Source: Solwaraspora sp. WMMD791 (lineage in GTDB: Bacteria; Actinomycetota; Actinomycetes; Mycobacteriales; Micromonosporaceae). Taken from it: a DNA stretch of 64,000 nucleotides. The DNA lies in NCBI RefSeq assembly GCF_029581195.1, contig NZ_CP120737.1:2232001-2296000 (forward strand). Direction: 5' to 3'. Shown piece by piece: positions 16,604 to 27,265 of the stretch. The position numbers and the translations under genes were made by a program. Position 1 is the stretch's first letter, and every line of letters begins with the position of its first letter. Under the pieces are notes generated by a model that was not told where the DNA came from, searched no databases, and saw nothing but the letters and a program-made list of their open reading frames with translations.

Positions 16604-17614
16604 ATGCAGCGCGATCCCCGCCGGGACGGCACCGCACGGTACGAAGGCCGCCCGTTGCCCAGGCCGGACGAGGAACTCGTCGACCAAGGCCTCGGCTTCG
16701 ACCTCGGCACCCTGCTGGGCCGCCGGCAGATCCTGCGGGCCTTCGGCCTGGGCGCGGCGACCCTCGGGCTCGCCGCCTGCGGCAGCAACGCCACCAGCAG
16801 CGGCAGCAGTGGCGGTTCGACCGCGACGTCCGCCGCGACGTCGGCCGGTGAGATCCCGGACGAGACCGCCGGGCCGTACCCCGGTGACGGATCCAACGGC
16901 CCGGACGTCCTGGAGCAGAGCGGCGTCGTGCGCAGCGACATCCGGTCCAGCTTCGGCGACGCCGACGGTACGGCCGAAGGGGTGCCGCTGACCCTGGAGT
17001 TGACCATCACCGATCTGGCCGGCGGCGGTACGCCGTTCGTCGGCACCGCCGTCTACGCCTGGCACTGCGACCGTGAGGGCCGCTACTCGATGTACTCCGA
17101 CGGCATCACCGACCAGAACTACCTGCGCGGGGTGCAGATCACCGACGACGCCGGCAAGGTCAGCTTCACCACGATCTTCCCCGGCTGCTACTCCGGCCGC
17201 TGGCCGCACATCCACTTCGAGGTCTACCCCGACGAGGCAAGCATCATCGACGCGGCCAACGCCATCGCCACCTCGCAGGTCGCGTTGCCGCAGGACGTCT
17301 GCGACACCGTGTACGCCGAGACCGGCTACGACGCCTCGGTCGGCAACCTGGCGCAGATCACTCTGGAGTCGGACAACGTCTTCGGCGACGACGGTGGCGT
17401 CCTGCAGTTGGCCACCGTCACCGGGGACGTGTCCGGCGGGTACGCCGCCGCGCTCACCGTGGCGGTCGACACGACCACCACGCCGAGCAGCGGCTCCGCC
17501 CCGTCCGGTGGCGGCGGTCCGGCCGGCGGCGGCGAGGGCGGCCCGGGCGGTACGCCGCCCAGTGGTGCCCCGGGCGGTCCCGGCGGTACCCCGCCGAGCG
17601 GTGCCCCGGCCTGA
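16604..17614 (+). CDS. secreted intradiol dioxygenase, Tat lipoprotein (copy 1)
   Basis: A 336-aa protein of the intradiol ring-cleavage dioxygenase fold. A long N-region leads to the twin-arginine motif GRRQILRAFGLG and the lipobox LAAC (about 56-59), so it should be exported folded and lipid-anchored. Likely Fe(III) ligands are the Tyr in REGRYSMYS, the Tyr in PGCYSGRW and the two His in PHIHFEV. A Gly/Pro/Ser tail of about 45 residues ends the protein. Secreted members are known from plant-biomass actinomycetes, where they open catechol-type rings from lignin. GGAG precedes the ATG. A closely related copy lies at 19523-20464. Confidence 0.88.
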   Translation: MQRDPRRDGTARYEGRPLPRPDEELVDQGLGFDLGTLLGRRQILRAFGLGAATLGLAACGSNATSSGSSGGSTATSAATSAGEIPDETAGPYPGDGSNGPDVLEQSGVVRSDIRSSFGDADGTAEGVPLTLELTITDLAGGGTPFVGTAVYAWHCDREGRYSMYSDGITDQNYLRGVQITDDAGKVSFTTIFPGCYSGRWPHIHFEVYPDEASIIDAANAIATSQVALPQDVCDTVYAETGYDASVGNLAQITLESDNVFGDDGGVLQLATVTGDVSGGYAAALTVAVDTTTTPSSGSAPSGGGGPAGGGEGGPGGTPPSGAPGGPGGTPPSGAPA

Positions 17615-17779
17615 CCGGACCTGGTCGACGGACCCGGCGAACAACGTCTGCGACGCGGGGTACGCCGACGACGTTACGTCGACATCGCCGAGCGGGGCGG
17701 TTCAGAAGCTGACCAGAAGACATCCAGCGGCACCACCTAACTTCGGTCCGGTGACCCGCCGGTCCAGCCCGGCGGTCCC

Positions 17780-17830
17780 GCCGGCCACGGTCGTGACCGG
17801 CGAATTCGGCCGGTCACGACCGTGGCCGGC
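17780..17830. terminator. 22-bp perfect stem hairpin before 17850 gene
   Basis: Arms 17780-17801 and 17809-17830 are exact reverse complements with the 7-nt loop GAATTCG. It ends 7 bp before the GGAAGGGG ribosome site of the next gene. It may terminate the dioxygenase transcript, or it may lie in the leader of the next mRNA and control it. Confidence 0.6.
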
Positions 17831-17849
17831 CCGTCGGAAGGGGAACGTG

Positions 17850-18359
17850 ATGTCACTGGTCCATCGACGGCACCGGCGACGGGCCGCTGTGTTCCTGCTG
17901 TGCGTGGCGACCACCGTCGTCGCTGTCGCGGCACCGGCGGCTGCGGCCGAGCGGCAACGTCCGTCGGCGGCTGACGCTGGCGCAGCCGTCGTCGAGTTCT
18001 CCTTCACCCGGGCGGGTGGGGTGGCCGCGACCGACGTCATCACCTGCACCGCGACGGCGGACAACCCGCATCTGTCCACACACAACCCGGGCAACATCAA
18101 CGTGGTGGGTCGGGTGAACTGCACCGCCACCGTGGCCGGGATCGACCTGGTCACCGGACTGTTCCGGGGCAACACCCCGGTCGCGAGCGCACGCCGGGTC
18201 GTCGGGGCCTACCCGGGTACGTCGGTACCCGCGCCGGCGCCCTGCGTCAACGGCACGTACTACGGCGTCGCCGACGCGTACGTCTTTGCGCCACGCGGGT
18301 ACCAGCCTCCGTACCTGCATCTGGTGCACCAGTCGGCCGCCGTGTCGATCACCTGCTGA
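17850..18359 (+). CDS. small secreted protein of unknown function
   Basis: A 169-aa protein with an Arg-rich N-terminus, a Sec signal peptide (about 8-34, ending AAPAAAAE) and a mature part rich in beta-strand residues with four Cys (CTAT, CTAT, CVNG, and the last residue). No domain is recognised. The start follows GGAAGGGG at good spacing. It sits between the two dioxygenase genes, just after a strong hairpin. Its role may be in the extracellular process those enzymes serve, which is inference from position. Confidence 0.65.
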   Translation: MSLVHRRHRRRAAVFLLCVATTVVAVAAPAAAAERQRPSAADAGAAVVEFSFTRAGGVAATDVITCTATADNPHLSTHNPGNINVVGRVNCTATVAGIDLVTGLFRGNTPVASARRVVGAYPGTSVPAPAPCVNGTYYGVADAYVFAPRGYQPPYLHLVHQSAAVSITC

Positions 18360-18384
18360 CGGGGCGGTCCCGCATCGGCGGTGG

Positions 18385-19380
18385 CTACGGAGTCGGTGGG
18401 GTCGGTGGAATGGACGGCGCCGGGTCGACGGCGATGCCCACGTGGACGGGCGCGGAGAAGTTGCCGGCGCTGTCGAACGCCCGGACCCGGAACAGGTAGG
18501 TGCCGTAGCCGCGTGACTCACCGTACGCAAAGGTGTCACCGACCAGGGTGACCGCCGAGACGGTCCCCATCTGCTGCACCTCGTAGCCGGCGACGAGGAC
18601 GTTGTCGTCGGACGGGTCCCAGGTGATCTGGTAGTGGCCGTCGCGTGGGCCGGTGAGCCGCAGCCGGGACGGCGCGGTCGGTGGTTCGTCGTCCGGTACG
18701 TCGCCGATGGTGATGATGGCGAAGGGTGACGAGTTCCCGGCCGCGTCGACGGCGCGGACACCGAAGACGAAGACTCCCGGCGGCGGGGGCGGCATCGTAT
18801 GGCTGGTGCCGGTCGTGGTGGCGAGCTGGCCGCTGTGGGAGAAGATGTCGTACCCGACGACCCCCCGGTTGTCGGTCGAGGCGTCCCAGCGCAGGTTCAG
18901 CTGCTGGTTCTCGAAGGTGTGCCGAGGGTTCGCGGGGATCGTCGGTGGGTCGACGTCAGGGCCGGTGCCGTCGTCGTCGGGGGCGCACGGCTGGTTGTCG
19001 ACCAGGCAGTGCACGGGGCTGCCGACGCCGGATGCGATCCAACCGAAGCTGGTCGTGGCGCCGGCGGCGAGGGTGCCGTTCCAGCCGAGATCCTGGAAGA
19101 CGTAGCGGGTCCCGACCCGGGTGAGTTCGGCGTTCCAGTGGCTGCTGATGCTGGTGCCGGCCGGCAACTCGAGGTCGACCCGCCAACTGGTGATCGGGAC
19201 CGGGGCATTGTTGTGGACGGTCAACTTCCCGACGTACCCGTCCGACCATTCGCTTTCTTTCACGAAGTGGGCGATCGCCGCGTGGGCGGCGGTGGGGGCG
19301 AATCCGACGGTGGCGGCACCGATGAGCAGCGCGACCGTCAGCGTGCCGACCCGGGCCCAGGAGGAGCGAGATCCATTCAT
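18385..19380 (-). CDS. secreted CBM2-FnIII-FnIII protein without catalytic domain
   Basis: A 331-aa protein: signal peptide (about 1-34), a CBM2-like cellulose-binding module (about 35-130, with SEWSDGYVGKLTVHNN and WRVDLELPAGTSISSHWN), then two fibronectin type III domains (about 148-235 and 240-325), each with WDxSxDN. No hydrolase, oxidase or other enzyme domain is present. It may cross-link cells to cellulose or carry partners. The ATG at 19380 was chosen because the signal peptide begins there; an upstream ATG adds 11 residues. It is transcribed toward the small secreted gene and flanked on both sides by the dioxygenase copies. Confidence 0.82.
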   Translation of the reverse strand: MNGSRSSWARVGTLTVALLIGAATVGFAPTAAHAAIAHFVKESEWSDGYVGKLTVHNNAPVPITSWRVDLELPAGTSISSHWNAELTRVGTRYVFQDLGWNGTLAAGATTSFGWIASGVGSPVHCLVDNQPCAPDDDGTGPDVDPPTIPANPRHTFENQQLNLRWDASTDNRGVVGYDIFSHSGQLATTTGTSHTMPPPPPGVFVFGVRAVDAAGNSSPFAIITIGDVPDDEPPTAPSRLRLTGPRDGHYQITWDPSDDNVLVAGYEVQQMGTVSAVTLVGDTFAYGESRGYGTYLFRVRAFDSAGNFSAPVHVGIAVDPAPSIPPTPPTP

Positions 19381-19522
19381 GCACTTCGATTCTACGCTCC
19401 CGGATCCCGCCAATCAATCGACATTCCCGAATCTCCTGCCCCGCGCCTGGGGGCTGAATTAGCCAAACGGCCCCCCGGGACCACGACGCGAAAACTACCG
19501 TGTGTCACGGACGGAGGGACGT

Positions 19523-20464
19523 ATGCGACACGACCAGCTTCCCAGCGCGGCCACCACCTACCAGGGCCGCCCACTGCCACGGCCGGACGAGGACCTCGTC
19601 GACCAGGGCCTCGGTTTCGACCTGCGCACCATGTGGGACCGCCGGCAGGTACTACAGGTGCTCGGCCTCGGTGCGGCCACCGTCGGGCTCGCCGCCTGCA
19701 CCCGCAACGTGGTCACCGAGCCGGCCACGTCCCCGTCGGCGGCGGCGGCCACCACCGAGATCCCGGACGAGACCGCCGGGCCGTACCCGGGTGACGGCTC
19801 CAACGGCCCCGACGTCCTCGACCAGAGCGGCGTCGTCCGCAGCGACATCCGCTCCAGCTTCGACGGAGCGAGCGGGACCGCCGAGGGCGTACCGCTGACG
19901 TTGGAGCTGACCCTCACCGACCTCGCGGGCGGCGGTACGCCGTTCGCCGGTGTCGCCGTCTACGTCTGGCACTGCGACCGTGAGGGCCGCTACTCGATGT
20001 ACTCCGAGGGCATCACGGACCAGAACTACCTGCGCGGGGTCCAGCTCGCCGACGACGCCGGCACGGTCAGCTTCACCACGATCTTCCCCGGCTGCTACAC
20101 CGGCCGCTGGCCACACATCCACTTCGAGGTCTACCCCGACGAGGCCAGCATCACCGACGCCGCCATGGTGATCGCGACCTCCCAGGTCGCGCTGCCGCAG
20201 GACGTCTGCGACGCGGTCTACGCCGAGCCGGGCTACGAGGACTCGATCGACAACCTGGCGTCGACCAGCCTCGACACCGACAACGTCTTCGGCGACGACC
20301 GGGCCGAACTGCAGCTCGCCACGGTCACCGGTGACACCGCGAGCGGGTACACCGCGACCCTGCCGGTCGGCATCGACACGAACACGACCCCGACCGGCGG
20401 GCAGCTCGACGGTGACGGGCAGCCGTCCGGAGCGCCGGTGCCGCCGAGCGGCCGCCCGTCCTGA
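19523..20464 (+). CDS. secreted intradiol dioxygenase, Tat lipoprotein (copy 2)
   Basis: A 313-aa paralogue of the 16604-17614 protein; most of the sequence from GRPLPRPDE to DNVFGDD is shared. It keeps the Tat motif DRRQVLQVLGLG, the lipobox LAAC and the same Fe ligands (GRYSMYS, PGCYTGRW, PHIHFEV). Its C-terminal tail is shorter. It should likewise act at the cell surface on catecholic aromatics. GGAGGG lies 6 nt before the ATG at 19523. A 13-bp inverted repeat CCGTG-TGT-CACGG at 19498-19510 precedes the start and could be an operator. Two copies in one locus imply a recent tandem duplication with other genes placed between. Confidence 0.88.
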   Translation: MRHDQLPSAATTYQGRPLPRPDEDLVDQGLGFDLRTMWDRRQVLQVLGLGAATVGLAACTRNVVTEPATSPSAAAATTEIPDETAGPYPGDGSNGPDVLDQSGVVRSDIRSSFDGASGTAEGVPLTLELTLTDLAGGGTPFAGVAVYVWHCDREGRYSMYSEGITDQNYLRGVQLADDAGTVSFTTIFPGCYTGRWPHIHFEVYPDEASITDAAMVIATSQVALPQDVCDAVYAEPGYEDSIDNLASTSLDTDNVFGDDRAELQLATVTGDTASGYTATLPVGIDTNTTPTGGQLDGDGQPSGAPVPPSGRPS

Positions 20465-20508
20465 CGGCACACCGGCAACCGCCGTACGCCGGACCGCGTC
20501 CCCTCACG

Positions 20509-20536
20509 GACACGGCCCGGCGTCGGTATCCGTGTC
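20509..20536. terminator. convergent-gene hairpin
   Basis: Arms GACACGG (20509-20515) and CCGTGTC (20530-20536) form a 7-bp stem with a 14-nt loop between the converging dioxygenase and beta-helix genes. Confidence 0.4.
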
Positions 20537-20538
20537 GG

Positions 20539-23025
<2,487 letters not shown>

Positions 23026-23050
23026 CTACCACAGGAAAGCATACTTTTCA

Positions 23051-23090
23051 TATCGATAGGCGTCAATCTTTGAATCGATTTGTCTCGACA
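23051..23090. promoter_or_regulatory. tandem CG-centred palindromes upstream of beta-helix gene
   Basis: TATCGATA (23051-23058) and AATCGATT (23073-23080) are perfect 8-bp palindromes with centres 22 bp apart, two helical turns, followed by TGTC-TC-GACA (23081-23090). The central CG is typical of LacI-family operators. The region is AT-rich and lies upstream of the leftward glycosidase gene. Confidence 0.45.
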
Positions 23091-23148
23091 CTTTCCATGA
23101 TTCGAATAATCTGGGAGCGGGAGCCGACACCCGGCGGATGCCGGTGAG

Positions 23149-24174
23149 TCACGACCGCAGAAGTCCGGCATCGCGCAGGGCGGACCAGAGTTCGTCCGGC
23201 ACCTCGGTCTCCGCCCGCCGCAGGGTGTCGACCACCTGTCGCCGGTCACGCATGCCGACCACCGTCGAGACCACCGCCGGGTGCGACCGGACGAAGGCGA
23301 GGGCCGCCTGCGGAAGGGTGACCCCGTACGCCGCGCAGATCGACGCGATCCGCCGGGCCCGGTCGATCACCTCCGGCGCCGCCGGTCGGTAGTCGTGGAA
23401 CGCGTCGTCCGGCGGCCACTCCCGCGACAACAGCCCCGAGTTGTAGACACCCGCGACGACCACCCCGACCCCGGCGGCCCGCGCCACCGGCATGAGGTCG
23501 GCCAGCGCGCCCTGTTCGAGCAGGGTGTACCGGCCGGCGCACATCACCACGTCGACGTCGGACTCCCGGACGAACCGGGCGAGCATCCGGGACTGGTTCA
23601 TCCCGACCCCGACGGCACGCAGCACCCCCTCGTCACGCAACTCGACCAGGGCGGGCAGCGCCTCGGCGACGGCCGTCTCCCAGTGCTCGTCCGGATCGTG
23701 CAGGTAGCCGATGTCGATCCGGTCCAGACCCGTACGTTCCAGACTCGCGTCGAGGCACCGGCGCACCCCGTCGCGGCTGAAGTCCCACACCCGACGATGG
23801 GTCGCCGCGACGTCGAACCCCTCCGGGTCGCGGTCGTGCGCGGTCTCCGGAGACGGTACGAGAACCCGCCCGACCTTCGTCGACACGACGTACTCGTCGC
23901 GTGGGCGGGACCGCAGGGCCTCGCCGAGCCGTCGCTCGGACAGCCCCAGCCCGTAGTGCGGCGCGGTGTCGTAGTACCGGACGCCGCCGGCCCACGCCAC
24001 GTCGATGGCGGCGGCGAACTCCTCGTCGGTCGTCGCCCGGTAGAGGTTGCCGCCCTGGGACGCCCCGAAACCGACCTCGCTGAGGCGCACCGCCGGTCGC
24101 CGCAGGAGCGACCGGGCCGCCAGTCGCCGAACCGGCGGCGGGCCCGCCGCCGGACGATCCCGCGTGCCCGTCAT
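23149..24174 (-). CDS. aldo-keto reductase, L-fucose/aldose 1-dehydrogenase type
   Basis: A 341-aa aldo-keto reductase. The catalytic set is visible: Asp and Tyr in DTAPHYGLG, Lys in VSTKVGR and His in GYLHDPDEHW. The nucleotide-binding end has VVGMRDRRQV. The sequence resembles D-threo-aldose 1-dehydrogenases, which oxidise L-fucose and similar sugars to the lactone with NAD(P)+. It is the last gene of the operon and overlaps the SDR gene by 4 bp (ATGA), which sets the start at 24174. It would catalyse the first oxidation in the pathway. Confidence 0.82.
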   Translation of the reverse strand: MTGTRDRPAAGPPPVRRLAARSLLRRPAVRLSEVGFGASQGGNLYRATTDEEFAAAIDVAWAGGVRYYDTAPHYGLGLSERRLGEALRSRPRDEYVVSTKVGRVLVPSPETAHDRDPEGFDVAATHRRVWDFSRDGVRRCLDASLERTGLDRIDIGYLHDPDEHWETAVAEALPALVELRDEGVLRAVGVGMNQSRMLARFVRESDVDVVMCAGRYTLLEQGALADLMPVARAAGVGVVVAGVYNSGLLSREWPPDDAFHDYRPAAPEVIDRARRIASICAAYGVTLPQAALAFVRSHPAVVSTVVGMRDRRQVVDTLRRAETEVPDELWSALRDAGLLRS

Positions 24175-24932
24175 CGCCCCAGCCACCCGCCGTCGACCGG
24201 CAGCACGATGCCGTTGACGTAGTCCGACGCCGGTGCCGCCAGGAACACGGTCGCGCCACCGAGGTCGTCGGGCCGACCCCAGCGGCCGGCGGGGATCCGG
24301 TCCAGGATCGCCCGGCTCCGGTCGGGGTCGGCGCGCAGCGCCCGGGTGTTGTCGGTGGCGATGTAGCCCGGCGCGATGGCGTTGACGTTCACCCCGTACG
24401 CCGCCCACTCGTTCGCCAGTGCCTTCGTGAGCCCCGCCAGACCGGACTTGGCGGCCGCATAACCTGGCACGTTGATACCCCCCTGGAAGCTCAGCAGCGA
24501 CGCGGTGAAAATGATCTTCCCGTACCCCCGGTCGACCATCCGCCGGCCGATCTCCCGGCTCAGGACGAACTGGCTGGTCAGGTTCACCTCGATGACGTGG
24601 TCCCACATTTCGTCGGGATGCTCGGCCGCCGCCGCCCGGGCGATCGTGCCCGCGTTGTTCACCAGGATGTCGGGCGGCCCGGACGCGGTGAGCTCGTCGG
24701 CCAGTCGGTGCACCGCCGCCCGGTCCGCCAGGTCGGCCCGTACGGCGGTGAACCGCCGCCCGGCCGCCCGGACCCGCCGCTGCACCTCATTGCCCTCGGC
24801 TTCGGCGTTGGCGGAGACACCGACGATGTCGGCACCGGCCCGGGCGAGCGCCTCGGCCATGGCCAGGCCGATGCCCCGTCGGGCACCGGTCACGACGGCG
24901 GTCCGGCCGGTCAGGTCGAAGGGTGTGCTCAT
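24171..24932 (-). CDS. SDR dehydrogenase, KduD-like
   Basis: A 253-aa classical short-chain dehydrogenase: TGARRGIG nucleotide motif (about 15-22), NNAG, and the active-site Ser and YAAAK Tyr-Lys pair. The stretch ASLLSFQGG and the C-terminus PAGRWGRPDDLGG with VDGGW match 2-dehydro-3-deoxy-D-gluconate 5-dehydrogenase (KduD) and the related 2-keto-3-deoxy-L-fuconate dehydrogenases. It should oxidise the keto-deoxy acid made by the dehydratase encoded upstream. It overlaps both neighbouring genes by 4 bp, so the three dehydrogenases are translationally coupled. Confidence 0.85.
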   Translation of the reverse strand: MSTPFDLTGRTAVVTGARRGIGLAMAEALARAGADIVGVSANAEAEGNEVQRRVRAAGRRFTAVRADLADRAAVHRLADELTASGPPDILVNNAGTIARAAAAEHPDEMWDHVIEVNLTSQFVLSREIGRRMVDRGYGKIIFTASLLSFQGGINVPGYAAAKSGLAGLTKALANEWAAYGVNVNAIAPGYIATDNTRALRADPDRSRAILDRIPAGRWGRPDDLGGATVFLAAPASDYVNGIVLPVDGGWLGR

Positions 24933-25957
24933 CGGGCCGGCACCTGCCAGTCGATCAGCACCTTCATCACGCCGGCACGCCGGTCCAGCGCGTCGAAGGC
25001 GTCGGTGACGGCGTCGACGGGCACGGTCCGTGAGATGAGCGCGCCCACCGGCACCGCTCCCGACGCCACCAGCCGGATCGCTTCGAGCATGTCGTCGCGC
25101 TGGTACAGCCGGGCACCGCGCAGTTCCAGTTCGCGCCAGAAGAACCGGTGCAGGTCGACGGTCCGCGGCTGGGTGTGGATCGCCACCATCACCAGCCGGC
25201 CGTGGGTGGTCAGGACGTCGACGGCGGTGGCGACGCCCGGCGCCGACCCGGACACCTCGAACGCGACGTCCGCGCCCGCGCCGGCGGTCCACTCGGTCAC
25301 CGCCGCCACCGGGTCGTCCACCTGCGGGTCGATCGCCTCGATCCCGATCCGGCCGGCGACGCCCCGCCGGAACGGGTCCGGTTCGACCAGCAGGACCGGT
25401 GCGCCCCGCTGCTGGGCAACGGCGGCGATGAGGACACCGACCGGCCCGCCGCCGACCACGACGACGTGGTCCGTGGCGGCCACGCTCGCCCGCCGGACGT
25501 CGTGCACGGCGACGGCGAGCGGTTCGACCAGCGCCGCGTGGTCGAGCGGGACTCCCTCCGGCAGTGGCAGGACCAGCTCCGCCGGCACCGTCCAGGACGA
25601 CTGCATGGCACCCGGCGAGTCGATGCCGAGGAAGTCCATGGCGTGACAGACGTGCGACCGGCCGCGCCGACAGGCGACGCACCGCCCACACGACCGGGTC
25701 GGCATGACCGTGACGGCCTGACCGACGGTCCAGCCGGCCACACCTGCCCCGATGGCGGCCACCCGCCCGGACATCTCGTGCCCGAGCACGGCCGGTACGC
25801 CGACCCGGGCGTCCATGCCGCCGTGGTAGATGTGCAGGTCCGTGCCGCAGATGCCGGTGTAGGCCACCGCGATGGTCAGCTCGCCGTCGCCCGGCGGCCG
25901 GCCGGCGCGGTCCTCGACCGCCAGGTTGCCAGCGGTACGGTAGACCACTGCTTTCAT
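24929..25957 (-). CDS. zinc-dependent alcohol dehydrogenase (MDR)
   Basis: A 342-aa medium-chain dehydrogenase. Catalytic zinc ligands are the Cys in GICGTDLH and the His/Glu in LGHEMSG. The structural zinc site is CGRCVACRRGRSHVC. The Rossmann motif is VVVVGGGPVGV. It belongs to the sorbitol/threonine dehydrogenase-like group and should oxidise a sugar or sugar-acid hydroxyl. The ATG at 25957 begins the usual MKAVVY start; a longer frame to 25987 adds 10 polar residues. It lies 56 bp after the dehydratase gene and overlaps the SDR gene by 4 bp. Confidence 0.85.
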   Translation of the reverse strand: MKAVVYRTAGNLAVEDRAGRPPGDGELTIAVAYTGICGTDLHIYHGGMDARVGVPAVLGHEMSGRVAAIGAGVAGWTVGQAVTVMPTRSCGRCVACRRGRSHVCHAMDFLGIDSPGAMQSSWTVPAELVLPLPEGVPLDHAALVEPLAVAVHDVRRASVAATDHVVVVGGGPVGVLIAAVAQQRGAPVLLVEPDPFRRGVAGRIGIEAIDPQVDDPVAAVTEWTAGAGADVAFEVSGSAPGVATAVDVLTTHGRLVMVAIHTQPRTVDLHRFFWRELELRGARLYQRDDMLEAIRLVASGAVPVGALISRTVPVDAVTDAFDALDRRAGVMKVLIDWQVPAR

Positions 25958-26013
25958 CGCACCTGCCTCTCGGTCCTCGGAGGGCACCGGCCGCGCCGGC
26001 GCCGTACGTCGAC

Positions 26014-27264
26014 TCAGCTCGCCGTGGTCGGGGACACCTCGTTACGGGTGGCGGCTGGCCCGCCGTCGGGCTTCCCCAGCACTGGCCCGCCGTCGGGCTC
26101 GCCCAGCACTGGCCCGCCGTCGGGCTCGCCCAGCAGGTGCCGGCCGGCGCGCTCCGGCCGTACCAGCGGACCGTCGGCGGTCAGTGGGCGCGGTCGGCGG
26201 GCTGCCGCGACGATCGCCGCCTCGTCGAGGCGGATGCCCAGGCCCGGGCTGTCACCGAGGACGAAGCAGCCGCCCTCGACGGACAGGTCGATGGTGGTCC
26301 CGACCGGCGGGTTCAGGTCCTGCAACTCGCTGACCAGGTGGTTCGGCACCGAGGTCGCGGCGTGCAACAGTCCGACCGGGGTGTTGCCGATCGGGCTCAC
26401 CGGCAGGTCGTTGGCGTGGGCCAGGACGCTGACCCGGAGGAAGTGGGTGACCCCCCAGGCCGCCGAGGTCTGGACGACGTCGACCGCTGCGGCCGCGATC
26501 AGCGGCCGGAACTGCTCGAGGCCGGTGAGGTTCTCGCCGGTGGCGACCGATGCCCGGATCCCCCGGCTGACGACCGCGAGCCCTTCGGCGTCCCATCGAC
26601 GGACCGGCTCCTCGATCCAGATGAGATCGAGGGTGCGTTCGATCTCGCCGACGTGCCGGACCGCCTGCTTGCGCGTCCACGCCTCGTTCACGTCGAGCAT
26701 CAGACCGGGTCGCAGCCCGTGCGCCGCCTCGGTCAGCACGTCGCGGACCAGACACAGCCGACGCAGATCCCGCTCGATGTCGAGACCGCCTTTGAGCTTC
26801 GCGGCCCGCAGACCGTAGGTGGCGTACACCTCGTACTCGGCGACGAGTCGCTCGTCGGTCAGCGCGATGTCGAGGCCGGAGGCGTACGCCGGCACCCGCC
26901 GGTCGCGGCCGCCGAGCAGCCGCCAGAGCGGTTCGCCGGCCGCCTGCGCCTTGATGTCCCACAGCGCGGTGTCGAGGGCACCGATGGTGCCGAACACCGG
27001 CCCGGTGTGGCCGGCCTTGAACGCCTGCCGCAGCATGCGGTCGTAGAGCGCCGTCACGGCGCGCGGATCCTCGCCGTCGATGGCTGGGAAGATTCGTTCG
27101 ATCTCGACGTGCGACCCGATGCCGACTCCGGAGATCCCCTCGTCGGTCTCCACGACGACGATCGGCACCGAGGTGACGCCGTCGGTGAAGACGCCGTTGG
27201 CGTCGCCGACCGGTCGGCCCCACTCCTGCACCGTGGTCAGGGTGCGATAGCCGGTGATCCGCAT
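26014..27264 (-). CDS. enolase-superfamily sugar-acid dehydratase
   Basis: A 416-aa member of the mandelate racemase branch. The base pair KxK is in AAKLKGG, and metal ligands are the Asp of LMLDVNEAW, the Glu of WIEEP and the Glu of TGENL. Where many dehydratases of this branch have a catalytic His, this protein reads SPIGNTP, so the Lys may work alone. It should remove water from an aldonate such as fuconate to give a 2-keto-3-deoxy acid. The last 30-odd residues contain three copies of LGxPDGGPV, from a 27-bp DNA repeat, and are not part of the fold. It starts 1 bp after the permease gene stop. Confidence 0.82.
   Translation of the reverse strand: MRITGYRTLTTVQEWGRPVGDANGVFTDGVTSVPIVVVETDEGISGVGIGSHVEIERIFPAIDGEDPRAVTALYDRMLRQAFKAGHTGPVFGTIGALDTALWDIKAQAAGEPLWRLLGGRDRRVPAYASGLDIALTDERLVAEYEVYATYGLRAAKLKGGLDIERDLRRLCLVRDVLTEAAHGLRPGLMLDVNEAWTRKQAVRHVGEIERTLDLIWIEEPVRRWDAEGLAVVSRGIRASVATGENLTGLEQFRPLIAAAAVDVVQTSAAWGVTHFLRVSVLAHANDLPVSPIGNTPVGLLHAATSVPNHLVSELQDLNPPVGTTIDLSVEGGCFVLGDSPGLGIRLDEAAIVAAARRPRPLTADGPLVRPERAGRHLLGEPDGGPVLGEPDGGPVLGKPDGGPAATRNEVSPTTAS
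26055..26135. repeat. three tandem 27-bp repeats
   Basis: Units at 26055-26081, 26082-26108 and 26109-26135 are nearly identical; the first differs at two positions. They are in frame inside the 3' end of the dehydratase gene and encode a 9-residue Pro/Gly/Asp repeat. Copy number could vary by slippage. Confidence 0.85.
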
Positions 27265-27265
27265 G

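Noticed and set aside
15260-17644. 794-aa leftward open frame
   Set aside because: Only the part up to 16450 has a domain and start; the rest is antisense of the dioxygenase gene, and a ribosome site is absent upstream.
17073-18359. 428-aa rightward frame
   Set aside because: Its first two thirds are a shifted shadow of the dioxygenase gene. Only 17850-18359 with its own ribosome site and signal peptide is called.
24171-25691. 506-aa leftward frame
   Set aside because: Real coding begins at 24932 (SDR); the rest is a shadow of the zinc alcohol dehydrogenase gene.
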